DNA from: Cnuibacter physcomitrellae
GTDB taxonomy: Bacteria; Actinomycetota; Actinomycetes; Actinomycetales; Microbacteriaceae
Length of the DNA: 64,000 bases
Direction: 5' to 3'
Assembly (NCBI RefSeq): GCF_014640535.1
Contig: NZ_BMHD01000001.1
Location: 932,214-996,213 of the forward strand
Made by a program: the position numbers and the translations under genes. Below are positions 41,244-52,416 of the stretch, one piece after another. The notes below the pieces were generated by a model. It saw nothing but the letters and a program-made list of their open reading frames with translations, was not told the origin of the DNA and ran no database searches. Each line of letters begins with the position of its first letter. Position 1 is the stretch's first letter.

Positions 41244-41755
41244 CAGGGGTCGATCCCGTAGTCGGCGCACTCGCACACCAGAGGCGACCAGTCGCCCCTG
41301 TCGAGGGCGAGATCGCCGATCGGGTTCACACCTGGTCCCGCGGCCAGCGCGTGGGCCGCCAGGGCATGGAGGCACTTGACACGACTCGGCATCCCGCCCG
41401 CCGAGATGCCCGCGATCTCGGCGACCACGCCGTACTGCTCGCGGTCGGCGAGGTACGAGCGGTGCGCCGCGAGGTAGGCGGCGGAGACGTCGTCGTCCTC
41501 GAGCATGTCCTGCAGCTCCACCATGACGTGCTGCGCCTCGAGGTCGCTCATCGCCGCCGTGGCCGCCGGGTGGGTCATGTAGTAGAAGGTCGGGAAGGGC
41601 GTCCCGTCGGACAGCCTCGGCGACGTCGACACGACGGTCGGGTTGCCGCACACGCACCGGGCGGCGATGCCCACCACGTCGCGCACGGGACGGCCGAGCT
41701 GAGCCGACGCGATCGCGAGGTCGCGCTCGCTCGGCGGATCGAACGGCGGTCTCAT
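41243..41755 (-). CDS. DUF501 domain protein
   Basis: A 170-residue actinobacterial protein of unknown function. It is recognised by SAQLGRPVRDVVGIAARCVCGNPTVVSTSPRLSDGTPFPTFYYMTHP near the N-terminus, then a helical region and a Cys-containing end (HALAAHALAAGPGVNPIGD, LVCECADYGID). Cys residues in the CVCG and CEC pairs could bind metal. The ATG overlaps the preceding septation gene stop (ATGA). In actinobacteria this gene commonly follows eno and the septum formation initiator, as here. Confidence 0.85.
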   Translation of the reverse strand: MRPPFDPPSERDLAIASAQLGRPVRDVVGIAARCVCGNPTVVSTSPRLSDGTPFPTFYYMTHPAATAAMSDLEAQHVMVELQDMLEDDDVSAAYLAAHRSYLADREQYGVVAEIAGISAGGMPSRVKCLHALAAHALAAGPGVNPIGDLALDRGDWSPLVCECADYGIDP

Positions 41756-42270
41756 TGCACGGTGCCCGTCTGTTGGAGCTGGTCGGGGGTCTGGGTGGAC
41801 AGGCCGGCCGTCAGGCCGGACGAGAACAGCGCTCCGAGCCAGTCGACCTCGGTGCTCTGGATCTGGTCGCTCACCGTCGGCGACTCGTCGCCCGTCTGGG
41901 GCACGTCGTCGATCACGAGGAAGCTGGTCTCGCCCGGCATGACGAAGTAGAGCCTGTCGCGCGCCTGCGCCTTGATGTAGGCCGGGTCGTTCCAGCGGGC
42001 GATCTGCTGGGAGAGCGCGTCGTTCTGCGCGGTCTTCGCATCGACCGCGGCATGGAGCTCGGCGAGCTGCTGCCGCTGCTCGAGGTAGACCCGCAAGCCC
42101 GGCGCGACGATGATCACGAAGAGCACGATCACCACGAACATGAGCACCGTGAACCCGGAGAAGCGGATGCTGCGCAGCCACCCTCCGGGAGCGGCGGGCT
42201 CCTCCGCGGAGCCCTGCGGCAACGCGACCGGGACGCGCTCGGTGCGTGTCTTCTGGTCGCGTTGCCGCAT
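41752..42270 (-). CDS. Septum formation initiator, FtsB/DivIC family
   Basis: A bitopic division protein of about 172 residues. A basic cytoplasmic N-terminus leads to one membrane helix (FTVLMFVVIVLFVIIVAPGL), then a coiled coil (EQRQQLAELHAAVDAKTAQNDALSQQIARWNDPAYIKAQARDRLYFVMPGE) that ends in the family's DPxYIExxAR-like motif. Adjacent ATGs at 42273 and 42270 lie just after GAGGAGC; I take 42270 for spacing. It sits directly downstream of eno and overlaps DUF501. It is expected to act with FtsL and FtsQ in divisome assembly. Confidence 0.87.
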   Translation of the reverse strand: MRQRDQKTRTERVPVALPQGSAEEPAAPGGWLRSIRFSGFTVLMFVVIVLFVIIVAPGLRVYLEQRQQLAELHAAVDAKTAQNDALSQQIARWNDPAYIKAQARDRLYFVMPGETSFLVIDDVPQTGDESPTVSDQIQSTEVDWLGALFSSGLTAGLSTQTPDQLQQTGTVQ

Positions 42271-42314
42271 CATGCTCCTCGGGTCGGACGGCGGGGCCAC
42301 CGACCGCTGGTCTG

Positions 42315-44246
<1,932 letters not shown>

Positions 44247-44250
<4 letters not shown>

Positions 44251-44717
44251 CGCACGTCCTCCAACCGCTCGGTGAACACGGTGAGCAGCTCGGCGAACCG
44301 GGCCAGGTCGTCGTCGGCCCAACCCTCGAAGACGTCGGCGTACGCGGCCTTCGCCTCCACCCGGAGGCGCTCGAGCCGGTCGAGCGCCTCCGGGGTGGGC
44401 GAGAAGAGGTCGGCGCGCTTGTCGCTCGGGTCGGGCGAGGAGGTGACGAAGCCCAGATCCTTGAGGATGCGGAGCTGACGGCTGACCGCGCTCTTGTCCA
44501 TGCCGGTGTGGGCCACGATCGCGCTGGGCGGGGTCGGGTGGTGGCCGGCGATGTACGTCATGACCGAGTAGCCGGACGGCTGCACCTCCGGGCAGAAGGC
44601 CGTCGCGTTGCGGACGATCCCGGCGCGCACCGATCTCACGATGCGCACCATGTCGTCCTCGACTCGGGCGAGAGAGCGTTGACGGTCGGTCACACCCTCC
44701 AGGGTAGGCGTTGTCAT
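44247..44717 (-). CDS. MarR family regulator
   Basis: A 156-residue winged-helix regulator. SGYSVMTYIAGHHPTPPSAIVAHTGMDKSAVSRQLRILKDLGFVTSSPDPSDKRADLF covers the recognition helix and the beta wing with the DxR-type SDKR motif. N- and C-terminal helices form the dimer interface. It is coupled at both ends, to the upstream DHA2 exporter and the downstream TetR gene. MarR proteins usually respond to phenolic or drug-like ligands or oxidants; no redox Cys is conserved at the expected N-terminal position. Confidence 0.88.
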
Positions 44718-46426
44718 CGGCGTCGCCGCGAACCTCCGGCATCCGAGCCGTTCGCGGTCGGCCCGGACGGGGCGTCGACGGCCTCCTCATCCTGCTCGAC
44801 GAGGTCGATCCCGTGCGTGTCCCCCGCGACCTCGGCGGCCGACACCGCGACGATCGTGTCCCGCTCCTGCTCCTGCAGCTTCTGCTGCGAGGTCTGACGG
44901 CTGAGCGGCAGGTTCGGCAGGAGCGCGATGGCGATGATCGAGATGACGGCCAGCGGTGCCGCGAGGAGGAAGACGTCGCCCACGCCCTCGCCGTAGGCGG
45001 ACTCGATCACGGTGCGGAAGGGGCCGGGAAGGGTGCTGAGGTCGGGGATGGTCCCGCTGCCGAGGCCGCCCGCCTGGGAGGGGTCGACTCCGAGGCCCCG
45101 GAGTCCGTCCACCACGAGGTCCTTGATCCGGCTCCCGAGCACGGCGCCCATGACGCTCACGCCGATGGTGCCGCCGAGGCTGCGGAAGAACGCGACCGAG
45201 GCGCTCGCCGTCCCGATCTGGCGCGGGTCGACGGCGTTCTGGACGATGAGCACGAGGTTCTGCATCACCATGCCGACGCCGGCGCCCATCACGAACATGA
45301 ACACGAAGACGAGCAGGAAGCTCGTGTCGTAGCGGATCGTCCCCATCAGCGCGAGGCCGATCGTGAGGAGGATGGAGCCCGTCACCATGTACCGCTTCCA
45401 CTTCCCGGTGCGGCTGATCACCTGCCCGATCACGACGCTCGAGATGAGCACGCCGGCGATCATCGGGATGGTGAGCAGCCCCGACTCGGTGGGCGTCTTG
45501 CCGCGGGCGAGCTGCATGTACTGACCGAGGAAGACGCTGGTGCCGAACATGGCCACACCGACCGAGATCGACGCGATCACCGCGAGTGAGAACGTGCGGT
45601 TCTTGAACAGCGTCATCGGGATGATCGGCTCCTTGGCGCGGAGCTCGACGAGCACCGCGAGGCCGAGCAGCACGACGGCGCCCACGATCATGAGGATGCT
45701 CGTGGCCGAGCCCCACTCGAACTGGTTGCCCGCGAGGGTCACCCAGATCAGGAGCGTCGAGACCCCGGCCGCGATGAGCACGGCGCCGAGGTAGTCGATG
45801 GTCACCTTCCTGCGGCGGGTGGGGATGTGCAGCGTCTTCTGCAGCAGGATGATCGCGACCACGGCGAACGGGACCGCGATGTAGAAGTTCCAGCGCCATC
45901 CGGCCGAGTCGGTGATCACGCCGCCGAGCAGCGGGCCGCCGACCGTGGCGACCGCCATGACCGCGCCGAGCAGGCCCATGTACCGTCCGCGCTCGCGCGG
46001 CGGGATGATGTCGGCCATGACGACCTGGACCAGGGCGGTGAGACCGCCCGCGCCGAGGCCCTGCAGCACGCGGAACGTGATGAGCATCTCGGTGTTCTGG
46101 GCGAGGCCGGCGAGACCGGAGCCCACGACGAAGATCACGAGGGCGAGCTGGATGAGGAGCTTGCGGTTCGTGAGGTCGGCGAGCTTGCCCCAGATGGGCG
46201 TCGAGACCGTGGTGGCGAGCAGGGTCGAGGTGACGACCCAGGTGTAGCCGGCCTGGTCGCCGCCCAGGTCGGAGAGGATCTTGGGCAGCGAGCTCGACAC
46301 CACGGTCGAGGCGAGCATCGCGACGAACATGCCCAGCAGCAGCCCGGACAGGGCTTCGAGCACCTGTCGGCGGCTCATGGCGCCCGACGCCGTGTCGGGC
46401 GTGGGCTCTTCGGTTCTCAGTGACAC
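44714..46426 (-). CDS. DHA2-type (14-helix) multidrug exporter
   Basis: A 570-residue proton-driven exporter with about 14 hydrophobic helices. Motifs include MLASTVVSSSLPKILSDLGG (helix 1), GKLADLTNRK (loop 2-3), RVLQGLGAGGLTALVQVVMADIIPPRERGRYMG and the motif C region GGPLLGGVITDSAGWRWNFYI. The cytoplasmic C-terminal tail is charged and ends GSRRRR. I choose the GTG at 46426 because AGGAG lies 4-5 bases upstream; an in-frame extension to 46459 would start inside the operator, and an internal ATG at the 17th codon is also possible. The promoter and paired palindromes at 46443-46490 directly precede it. Confidence 0.9.
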   Translation of the reverse strand: MSLRTEEPTPDTASGAMSRRQVLEALSGLLLGMFVAMLASTVVSSSLPKILSDLGGDQAGYTWVVTSTLLATTVSTPIWGKLADLTNRKLLIQLALVIFVVGSGLAGLAQNTEMLITFRVLQGLGAGGLTALVQVVMADIIPPRERGRYMGLLGAVMAVATVGGPLLGGVITDSAGWRWNFYIAVPFAVVAIILLQKTLHIPTRRRKVTIDYLGAVLIAAGVSTLLIWVTLAGNQFEWGSATSILMIVGAVVLLGLAVLVELRAKEPIIPMTLFKNRTFSLAVIASISVGVAMFGTSVFLGQYMQLARGKTPTESGLLTIPMIAGVLISSVVIGQVISRTGKWKRYMVTGSILLTIGLALMGTIRYDTSFLLVFVFMFVMGAGVGMVMQNLVLIVQNAVDPRQIGTASASVAFFRSLGGTIGVSVMGAVLGSRIKDLVVDGLRGLGVDPSQAGGLGSGTIPDLSTLPGPFRTVIESAYGEGVGDVFLLAAPLAVISIIAIALLPNLPLSRQTSQQKLQEQERDTIVAVSAAEVAGDTHGIDLVEQDEEAVDAPSGPTANGSDAGGSRRRR

Positions 46427-46442
46427 GGTTCTCCTGGAGAAA

Positions 46443-46490
46443 TAGTTGACGACGGTCAACGATACCCTGATCGTTGACCGTCGTCAACTA
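46443..46490. promoter_or_regulatory. Paired palindromic operator upstream of the DHA2 operon
   Basis: A perfect 21-bp inverted repeat (46443-46463 and 46470-46490, 6-base spacer). Each arm is itself a palindrome: GTTGAC-GACG-GTCAAC and GTTGAC-CGTC-GTCAAC. This looks like two dimer sites for a TetR or MarR protein. Confidence 0.8.
46459..46487 (-). promoter_or_regulatory. Promoter of the DHA2 exporter operon
   Basis: On the minus strand, TTGACG (46482-46487) and TATCGT (46459-46464) are 17 bp apart, both inside the paired palindromes, so bound repressor would exclude RNA polymerase. Confidence 0.6.
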
Positions 46491-46538
46491 ATTCCTGCAG
46501 AGACTGAAGAATTTCAGTCCATGAAGCCGGACGCCGTC

Positions 46539-47780
46539 CTAGAGGTCCTCCCCCTGGGTGATCGCCTCGGCCTCCGCGACCCGGTCGGGCGCCTCGTGGT
46601 GGTCGACGTGGCGGATGTACCGTCGGAACAGCAGCACGATGAGCGCCGCCACGACGACCGAGCCCGCCGCGACGTAGAAGGGCACGGACGCCCCCATGAC
46701 CCCGCCGATGGCCGAGGCGAGGGGCGGAGCGACGGCGCCGCCGATGAACCGCACCGCCGAGTACGACGACGAGGCCACCTGCCGCGGCAGATCGGTCGCC
46801 TCCATGACCGACTCCGTGAGCACGGTGTTCATCACGCCCAGCATCAGGCCGCCGATGACGACGCAGGTGATGAGCGCGCCGGTGTGGCCGGTCGAGAGCC
46901 CGGCGGCGACGAGGTCGGCCGCCAGCAGGAGGAGAGCGCCCCACAGCACGTGGGTCTTCGGGATGCGGCGCGTCAGCCACGGCGCCACCCAGACCGAGGT
47001 GATGGCCAGCGCCACACCCCATCCGAAGAAGGTGAAGCCGAGCCCCATCTCGTTCAGCGGGAGGACGTAGGGCGTGTACGCGAGCAGGATGAAGAACCCG
47101 ATGTTGTAGAACAGCGCGGTGATCGCGAAGGTGGCCAGCGCCGGGCGTCGGAGCGCCCGGAACGGAGCCGAGAGCGGCGTGGGCGTCGGCGGGGTCTCCG
47201 CATCCTTCTTCAGGAGCGTCGCGATCGCGATGAACGCCACGGCCATCAGCACGGCGGTGCCGAAGAACGGACCGCGCCAGCTGACCGAGCCGAGTAGCCC
47301 GCCGAGGAGCGGGCCGATCGCGATGCCCAGGCCGAGCGCGGCCTCGTAGAGGATGATGGCCGATCCGGGACCACCGCTGGCCGCCCCGACGATCGTGGCG
47401 AGCGCGGTGGAGATGAACAGCGCGTTGCCGAGGCCCCAGCCCGCCCGGAAGCCGATGACCGACTCCACGTTCTGGCTGAGCCCCGCGGCGAGCGCGAAGA
47501 CGACGATCATCGCCAGGCCGAAGAGCAGGGTGCGGCGGGCGCCGATCCGCGTGGAGAGCCAGCTCGTGAAGAGCATCGCGACGCCCGTGATCACGAGGTA
47601 GCTCGTGAACAGGAGCGAGGTCTGGGTCTGCGTGGCATCCAGCCCCTCGGCGATCGCCGGGAGGATGGGGTCGACGAGCCCGATGCCCATGAAGGCGATC
47701 ACGCAGGCGAACGCCACCGCCCAGACGGCGAGGGGCTGGCGCAGCAGCGACGGCTTCTGCTCGACCACCGTCGCCGCCAT
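46539..47780 (-). CDS. MFS multidrug exporter (DHA1-like)
   Basis: A 413-residue, 12-helix transporter. The N-terminal FMGIGLVDPILPAIAEGLDAT, loop LSTRIGARRTLLFGLAM, GFRAGWGLGNALFIS and motif C region AALGLGIAIGPLLGGLLGSVSWRGPFFG fit the DHA1 drug:proton antiporters. The ATG at 47780 shares a base with the MarR stop, so the regulator is translated first. The C-terminal tail is charged and cytoplasmic. A xenobiotic exporter controlled by its own MarR is the likely role. Confidence 0.87.
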   Translation of the reverse strand: MAATVVEQKPSLLRQPLAVWAVAFACVIAFMGIGLVDPILPAIAEGLDATQTQTSLLFTSYLVITGVAMLFTSWLSTRIGARRTLLFGLAMIVVFALAAGLSQNVESVIGFRAGWGLGNALFISTALATIVGAASGGPGSAIILYEAALGLGIAIGPLLGGLLGSVSWRGPFFGTAVLMAVAFIAIATLLKKDAETPPTPTPLSAPFRALRRPALATFAITALFYNIGFFILLAYTPYVLPLNEMGLGFTFFGWGVALAITSVWVAPWLTRRIPKTHVLWGALLLLAADLVAAGLSTGHTGALITCVVIGGLMLGVMNTVLTESVMEATDLPRQVASSSYSAVRFIGGAVAPPLASAIGGVMGASVPFYVAAGSVVVAALIVLLFRRYIRHVDHHEAPDRVAEAEAITQGEDL

Positions 47781-48256
47781 CAGGCGGCCCTCACGAGGGA
47801 CTCCTCGCGGGCGTCCGTGCACTCGTGAATGAGGTCGATCGCCCGCGAGAGGGTCTCGACGTCGACGGGCCCGAGCTCGGAGAACAGCGGGGCGAGCACG
47901 GATCCGACCTTGCGACGCCAGTCGGCGAGCGCGGCGACCCCCTTGGGCGCGAGGGCGATCTGCCAGGCGCGGGCGTCGTCCACGTCGGCGATCCGGCGGA
48001 TCCACTCCGACTCGTTGAGGTTGGCGACGATCTTGGTCATGGTGGGCTGGCTGACGCGGTTCTGCTTGGCCAGCTGGCCGAGCCGCATGGGCCCGAAGTG
48101 GTCGAGCACGCTGAGCGTGCGCCAGACGGCGGGCGACGTGGTGTCGCCGGAGGCCTGGGCGGCGAGACGGGTGAGGCGCTGCGTGACGGAGACGAGGTCT
48201 GAGAGCAGTGACTCGAGTTCTGGTTCCTTGTGGGAGTGTGTTAGTTCGTTAGTCAC
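47780..48256 (-). CDS. MarR family regulator of the adjacent exporter
   Basis: A regulator of about 158 residues. The winged helix is HFGPMRLGQLAKQNRVSQPTMTKIVANLNESEWIRRIADVDDARAWQIAL. I take the GTG at 48256; a TTG at 48265 is in frame. A TATACT -10 on the minus strand lies only some 10 bp upstream, so the message may be nearly leaderless. A GTTAGT-N4-ACTAAC palindrome overlaps the start codon, suggesting autoregulation. It is coupled to the downstream MFS gene. Confidence 0.85.
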   Translation of the reverse strand: MTNELTHSHKEPELESLLSDLVSVTQRLTRLAAQASGDTTSPAVWRTLSVLDHFGPMRLGQLAKQNRVSQPTMTKIVANLNESEWIRRIADVDDARAWQIALAPKGVAALADWRRKVGSVLAPLFSELGPVDVETLSRAIDLIHECTDAREESLVRAA

Positions 48257-48263
48257 AACTAAC
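48248..48263. promoter_or_regulatory. Palindrome over the marR start codon
   Basis: GTTAGT-CACA-ACTAAC is a perfect 6-bp inverted repeat directly downstream of a TATACT -10 on the minus strand, well placed for autorepression by the MarR protein. Confidence 0.5.
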
Positions 48264-48280
48264 AAGTATACATAGCTCGG

Positions 48281-49570
48281 CTATGCAAGTGTCCTCAGCT
48301 CGAGATCCGCGACGGACGAGGTCGTCTCCGAGACCTGGGCGAAGTGCGTGAAGCCTGCCGCTGCCGCGCGGTCGAGCAGGTTGCCGAGGTTCTTGGTCCG
48401 CCGCTCGAGCCTGACGCGAGCGGCTCCGTCCGAGACCAGCGCCGTCTTGAGCGAGAGCAGCCGCTCGGGGGCGACGTCCTTCCCGTGGACGAGCACCACC
48501 GCGGTGTGCTCCTCCCCCGCCTCGTCCGCGATGAGGTCGATGATGCGCTCGAAGCCGATCGAGAAGCCGCACGCGGGGACCTGCTCCCCCACGAAGCGTC
48601 CGATCATGCCGTCGTACCGGCCTCCGCCCCCGAGGGAGAACGAGAACTCGGGGTGCTCGATCTCGAAGATGGTGCCCGTGTAGTACCCCATGCCGCGCAC
48701 GAGGAACGGGTCGAACGTCAGCGACCCGGCGACCCCGGCCGCCGCGAGCGCGGCGCCGATGGCGGCGAGGTCGTCGACCGCGACCCGGTCGACGCCGGAG
48801 GGGAGCACGGCGAGCATGGCCTCCGCGTCGAGCGGCACGTGCCCGCCGATGCCGGCGGCGAAGTGCGCCTCCACCGCGTCGGCTGCGGGGGCCGAGACCC
48901 CCCGGTCACGGAGCTCGGCGACCACTCCGGCGGCGCCGATCTTGTCGAGCTTGTCGAGGGTGATGAGGACGGGAGCCACCTCGTCCTCCCCGAAGCCGAA
49001 GACGGCGAGCATGGCGTTCAGGATGCGGCGGTCGTTGATGCGGACGCTGCAGCCGGTGAGCCCCAGCGCGTCGAGCGTGGCGAGGGTGGCGGCGATGAGC
49101 TCGACCTCCGCGAGGAGGCCCGCCTCGCCGATGATGTCGATGTCGCACTGCACGAACTGCCGGTAGCGCCCCTTCTGCGGGCGTTCGGCCCGCCAGACGG
49201 GCGCGACCTGGACGGACCGGAACACCTGCGGGAGCTCGGCGCGGTGGGAGGCGTAGAACCGGGCCAGGGGGACGGTGAGGTCGAAGCGCAGGCCGAGGTC
49301 GGCGAGCGAGTCCGGGTCGTCGGAGGCGGCGGCAGCCTCGAGGTCGGCGCGGGTGAGGCCGCGCCGGAGGAGGTTGAAGGCCAGCTTCTCGTTGTCGCCG
49401 CCGAGGCCGGAGTGGAGGCGGTCGTAGTCCTCCACGACGGGCGTCTCGATCTCGTCGAAGCCGTGGGCGGCGTACACCCGGCGGATGACGCCCAGCGCAC
49501 GCTCGCGCTTGGCCTTCTCGTGCGGGAGGAAGTCGCGCATGCCGCGGGGAGGGACGACGGGGGAAGCCAT
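48281..49570 (-). CDS. hisS: Histidyl-tRNA synthetase
   Basis: A 429-residue class II synthetase. Motif 1 region: PPRGMRDFLPHEKAKRERA. Motif 2: LRFDLTVPLARFYASH, then PVWRAERPQKGRYRQFVQCDIDIIG. The His-specific SLGGGGRYDG block and motif 3 GFSIGFERI follow. A C-terminal anticodon-binding domain completes it. The length is normal. The start is ATG at 49570. It charges tRNA-His in the cytoplasm and diverges from an ABC exporter at 49660. Confidence 0.96.
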   Translation of the reverse strand: MASPVVPPRGMRDFLPHEKAKRERALGVIRRVYAAHGFDEIETPVVEDYDRLHSGLGGDNEKLAFNLLRRGLTRADLEAAAASDDPDSLADLGLRFDLTVPLARFYASHRAELPQVFRSVQVAPVWRAERPQKGRYRQFVQCDIDIIGEAGLLAEVELIAATLATLDALGLTGCSVRINDRRILNAMLAVFGFGEDEVAPVLITLDKLDKIGAAGVVAELRDRGVSAPAADAVEAHFAAGIGGHVPLDAEAMLAVLPSGVDRVAVDDLAAIGAALAAAGVAGSLTFDPFLVRGMGYYTGTIFEIEHPEFSFSLGGGGRYDGMIGRFVGEQVPACGFSIGFERIIDLIADEAGEEHTAVVLVHGKDVAPERLLSLKTALVSDGAARVRLERRTKNLGNLLDRAAAAGFTHFAQVSETTSSVADLELRTLA

Positions 49571-49659
49571 GGCCTCAAGGTTACCGATCGGCGTGAGGAG
49601 GGATTGCTCACAGGGCTCCGTGACCGTCCGGCCCTATCGTGGAGGCGAGGGGGTCATCC

Positions 49660-50586
49660 ATGAGCATCGTCGTCTCCGGCCTCGCGCGATCGTTCGGCGA
49701 CGTGCAGGCCGTCCGCCAGGTCTCGTTCGAGGCCGCGCCCGGTCGCGTCACCGCCCTCATCGGGCCGAACGGGTCGGGCAAGACCACCCTCATGCTGATG
49801 CTCGCCACGCTGCTGCGCCCCGACGCGGGCTGGATGCGGGTGGCCGGCGTCGATCCGATCGCGGATCCCCGCGCCGCGCGGCCGCTGATCGGCTGGATGC
49901 CCGACGCCCTCGGCTCCTGGAACAACCTCACCGTCCGTGCGGTGCTGGAGGTCTCGGCGCGCATGTACGGCCGCTCCCGCCTCGACGCGGTCGAGCGAGC
50001 CGCCGTCGTCCTCTCCGCCGTGGGGCTCGACGAGCTCGCCGGGCGACCCACCCGCGTGCTCTCGCGGGGGCAGAAGCAGAAGCTCAGCCTGGCCAGGGCC
50101 CTCATCAACGACCCGGCGGTGCTCCTCCTCGACGAGCCGGCGTCGGGCCTGGATCCCGGCGCCCGCATCGAGCTGCGGGAGCTGGTGCTGGAGCTGGCGT
50201 CCCTCGGGCGGACCGTCCTGATCTCGAGCCACGTCCTGGCCGAGCTCGACGAGATGGCCGACGACGCCGTGTACCTCGACCGCGGCGTCACGGCGAGCGC
50301 CGAGCGTGTGCAGGCGGCACGGACCAGCGCACGCGAGTGGCGCATCCGGGTCCTCGAGGCGCCGGGCGCCCCCGACCTCGCGGGGTCGCTCGCCGCGCTC
50401 GGCGTCCATCCGCAGCGGGTCCGCCGTGACGACCGCGATTGGCTGGTCCTCGTCGACTCCGAGGCCGACGCCGCGACGCTGCTCGCCGATCTGGTGCAGA
50501 CGGGGGTGCGGATGACGTCGTTCGCGCCCGCCGTGGGCGATCTCGAGCACACGCTCCTCGACATCCGTGAGCGGGGCATCGCGTGA
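49660..50586 (+). CDS. ABC exporter ATP-binding protein (CcmA/YhaQ type)
   Basis: A 308-residue ATPase. Walker A GPNGSGKTTL, Q-loop region, signature LSRGQKQKLSLARAL (SRGQ rather than SGGQ), Walker B LLLDEPASGLDP and switch His in LISSHV are present, followed by an extra C-terminal domain of about 90 residues typical of ABC-2 drug/natriuretic exporters. I use the ATG at 49660 after GAGGGGG; an in-frame GTG lies at 49639. The stop overlaps the permease start. Confidence 0.88.
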   Translation: MSIVVSGLARSFGDVQAVRQVSFEAAPGRVTALIGPNGSGKTTLMLMLATLLRPDAGWMRVAGVDPIADPRAARPLIGWMPDALGSWNNLTVRAVLEVSARMYGRSRLDAVERAAVVLSAVGLDELAGRPTRVLSRGQKQKLSLARALINDPAVLLLDEPASGLDPGARIELRELVLELASLGRTVLISSHVLAELDEMADDAVYLDRGVTASAERVQAARTSAREWRIRVLEAPGAPDLAGSLAALGVHPQRVRRDDRDWLVLVDSEADAATLLADLVQTGVRMTSFAPAVGDLEHTLLDIRERGIA

Positions 50587-51635
50587 GCCGCTACCTCGCG
50601 AGCGTCTGGCTGATGCTCACCCTCGACCTCCGGCAGCGGGTGCGGAGCACCGCCTGGTACGTCATCCTCGGCGTCTACGCCGCGGTCCTGCTCGTCTTCT
50701 CCGTGGGCGCCGCGGCCACGGTGGCGAACTGGGCGGGCGGCGGCGTCCTCTACTCGGTCGTCGTGTACTTCGTGCTCCTGCTGGCGACGCTCGTCTCCCC
50801 CGCGCTCAGCGGCACCGCCATCAACGGCGAGCGCGAGGCCGGCACCCTCGCCACGATCCAGGTCACGTCGATCACCACCGGCCAGATCGTGCTGGGCAAG
50901 TTCCTGGCCGCGTGGGCGACCTCGCTGGTGTTCCTCGCGGTCTCGGTCCCGTTCCTCGCCCTCGGGCTCGCGTTCGGCGAGATCTCCGCGCTCACGGTGC
51001 TCTCCTCCACGCTCATCCTCGCGGCCGAGCTCGGCGTCCTGTCCGCGATCGGAGTCGGGCTCTCCGGGCTCATCCGCAAGCCGCTGTTCTCCGTGGTGGT
51101 GTCCTACCTCGTGATCGCGGGTCTCTCGATCGGCACGCTGCTGGTGTTCGGCATCGCCGGGACGCTCACGCAGACGCCGGTGAAGGTCACCACGATCCAG
51201 TCGCAGTGGACGACGGACCCCGAGTCCGGCGAGTCGACGGCGCTCTGCGACGCCCCCGAGGTGCGGTACGAGACCACCCCGCGCTACGACCTGTACTGGG
51301 GCTTCCTGGCGGCGAACCCCTACGTCGTCGTGGCGGATGCGTCGGCCCGCGACTTCGACCAGTACGGGACGCCACGGGACGTGTTCGGCTTCATCGCCTC
51401 CGGGGTGCGTCTGGCTCAGCAGACACCCGAGGCCGAGAAGACCTACGACTACTGCCGGAGCGACAGCGACGGCACGCCGGGCATCACCGCCGAGGAGTCG
51501 CTGCGGACCGGGGCGCCGAGCTGGTTCCTCGGTCTGGCCATCCAGGCGGCGCTGGGAGCGGGAGCGCTCCTCGGCGCCTGGCGAGCCACCCGGGCGCCGT
51601 CCGGCCGCCTGGGGCGGGAGTCGCGGATCGCGTAG
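50583..51635 (+). CDS. ABC-2 type exporter permease
   Basis: A 350-residue permease. Two N-terminal helices precede the SPALSGTAINGEREAGTLATIQVTSITTGQIVLGKFLAAW coupling region of ABC-2 permeases, four further helices follow, then a large soluble segment (about 200-315, with two Cys) and a last helix near the C-terminus. The GTG overlaps the ATPase stop. The substrate is unknown. It ends one base before the convergent mazG stop. Confidence 0.83.
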   Translation: MSRYLASVWLMLTLDLRQRVRSTAWYVILGVYAAVLLVFSVGAAATVANWAGGGVLYSVVVYFVLLLATLVSPALSGTAINGEREAGTLATIQVTSITTGQIVLGKFLAAWATSLVFLAVSVPFLALGLAFGEISALTVLSSTLILAAELGVLSAIGVGLSGLIRKPLFSVVVSYLVIAGLSIGTLLVFGIAGTLTQTPVKVTTIQSQWTTDPESGESTALCDAPEVRYETTPRYDLYWGFLAANPYVVVADASARDFDQYGTPRDVFGFIASGVRLAQQTPEAEKTYDYCRSDSDGTPGITAEESLRTGAPSWFLGLAIQAALGAGALLGAWRATRAPSGRLGRESRIA

Positions 51636-51636
51636 C

Positions 51637-52311
51637 TCAGGCTCCGGCCGTCGACGCCTCCGCCGTCACGATGTCGTCGCGGAGACCTCGCAGCGCGCCG
51701 CGCAGGGCGCGCTCCGGGTCGAGGCCGCGCTCCCGCGCCGACGCGGCGAGCTGCAGCAGCAGCGCGCCGAGGCCCTCCTCGTCGTCGGGCGACTCCACAG
51801 CGGGTCCCGCCGCCGTCACGCCCACCTTCTCAGCCCGCCCCAGCAGCTTGTCGGCGAGCGCCAGCGACGGCATGCCCATCGGGATGCCGTCCAGCACGCT
51901 CGTCCGGGCGGGCTTCTCGCGCGCCTTGAGGTCGTCCCACACGGCCTCCACGTCGCTCGCCGTCTCGGCGTGGGCGTCGCCGAAGACGTGCGGATGCCTG
52001 CCGACCATCTTGGCGGTCATGTGGGCGGCGACGTCCTGGACGTCGAACCCCTCTCCCGGAGTCGCCGCCGCGATGTCGGCGTGGAACAGCACCTGGTAGA
52101 GCACGTCGCCGAGCTCCTCCAGCATCGCGTCGCGATCGCCGGTCTCGATCGCCTCGATGAGCTCGTGCGTCTCCTCGACCAGGTACCGCACGAGCGACTC
52201 GTGGGTCTGATCGGCGTCCCACGGGCATCCCCCCGGTGCGCGCAGCACGTGCACCACCTCGACGAGCTCGTCGAGTCGGGTCGGTCCGTCCGTCGTCGCA
52301 TCCTCGGTCAC
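51637..52311 (-). CDS. mazG: Nucleoside triphosphate pyrophosphohydrolase MazG
   Basis: A 224-residue all-alpha pyrophosphatase that degrades non-canonical or excess NTPs. PGGCPWDADQTHESLVRYLVEETHELIEAIE and ELGDVLYQVLFHADIA carry the EExxE...ExxD metal-binding signature. MVGRHPHVFGD follows, then a shorter C-terminal part. The GTG start lies near the divergent nhaA. It belongs to the conserved mfd, mazG, eno neighbourhood. Confidence 0.92.
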   Translation of the reverse strand: MTEDATTDGPTRLDELVEVVHVLRAPGGCPWDADQTHESLVRYLVEETHELIEAIETGDRDAMLEELGDVLYQVLFHADIAAATPGEGFDVQDVAAHMTAKMVGRHPHVFGDAHAETASDVEAVWDDLKAREKPARTSVLDGIPMGMPSLALADKLLGRAEKVGVTAAGPAVESPDDEEGLGALLLQLAASARERGLDPERALRGALRGLRDDIVTAEASTAGA

Positions 52312-52416
52312 AGACCCACCCTAGGTGCCCCGGGTAGACTCGTTCACGGTGAGCCGGGAAGTCTGGTCGGCACGGGGGCGCTGTGCGCCCGCGCCACCCT
52401 CCCCAGATCGGACCCC

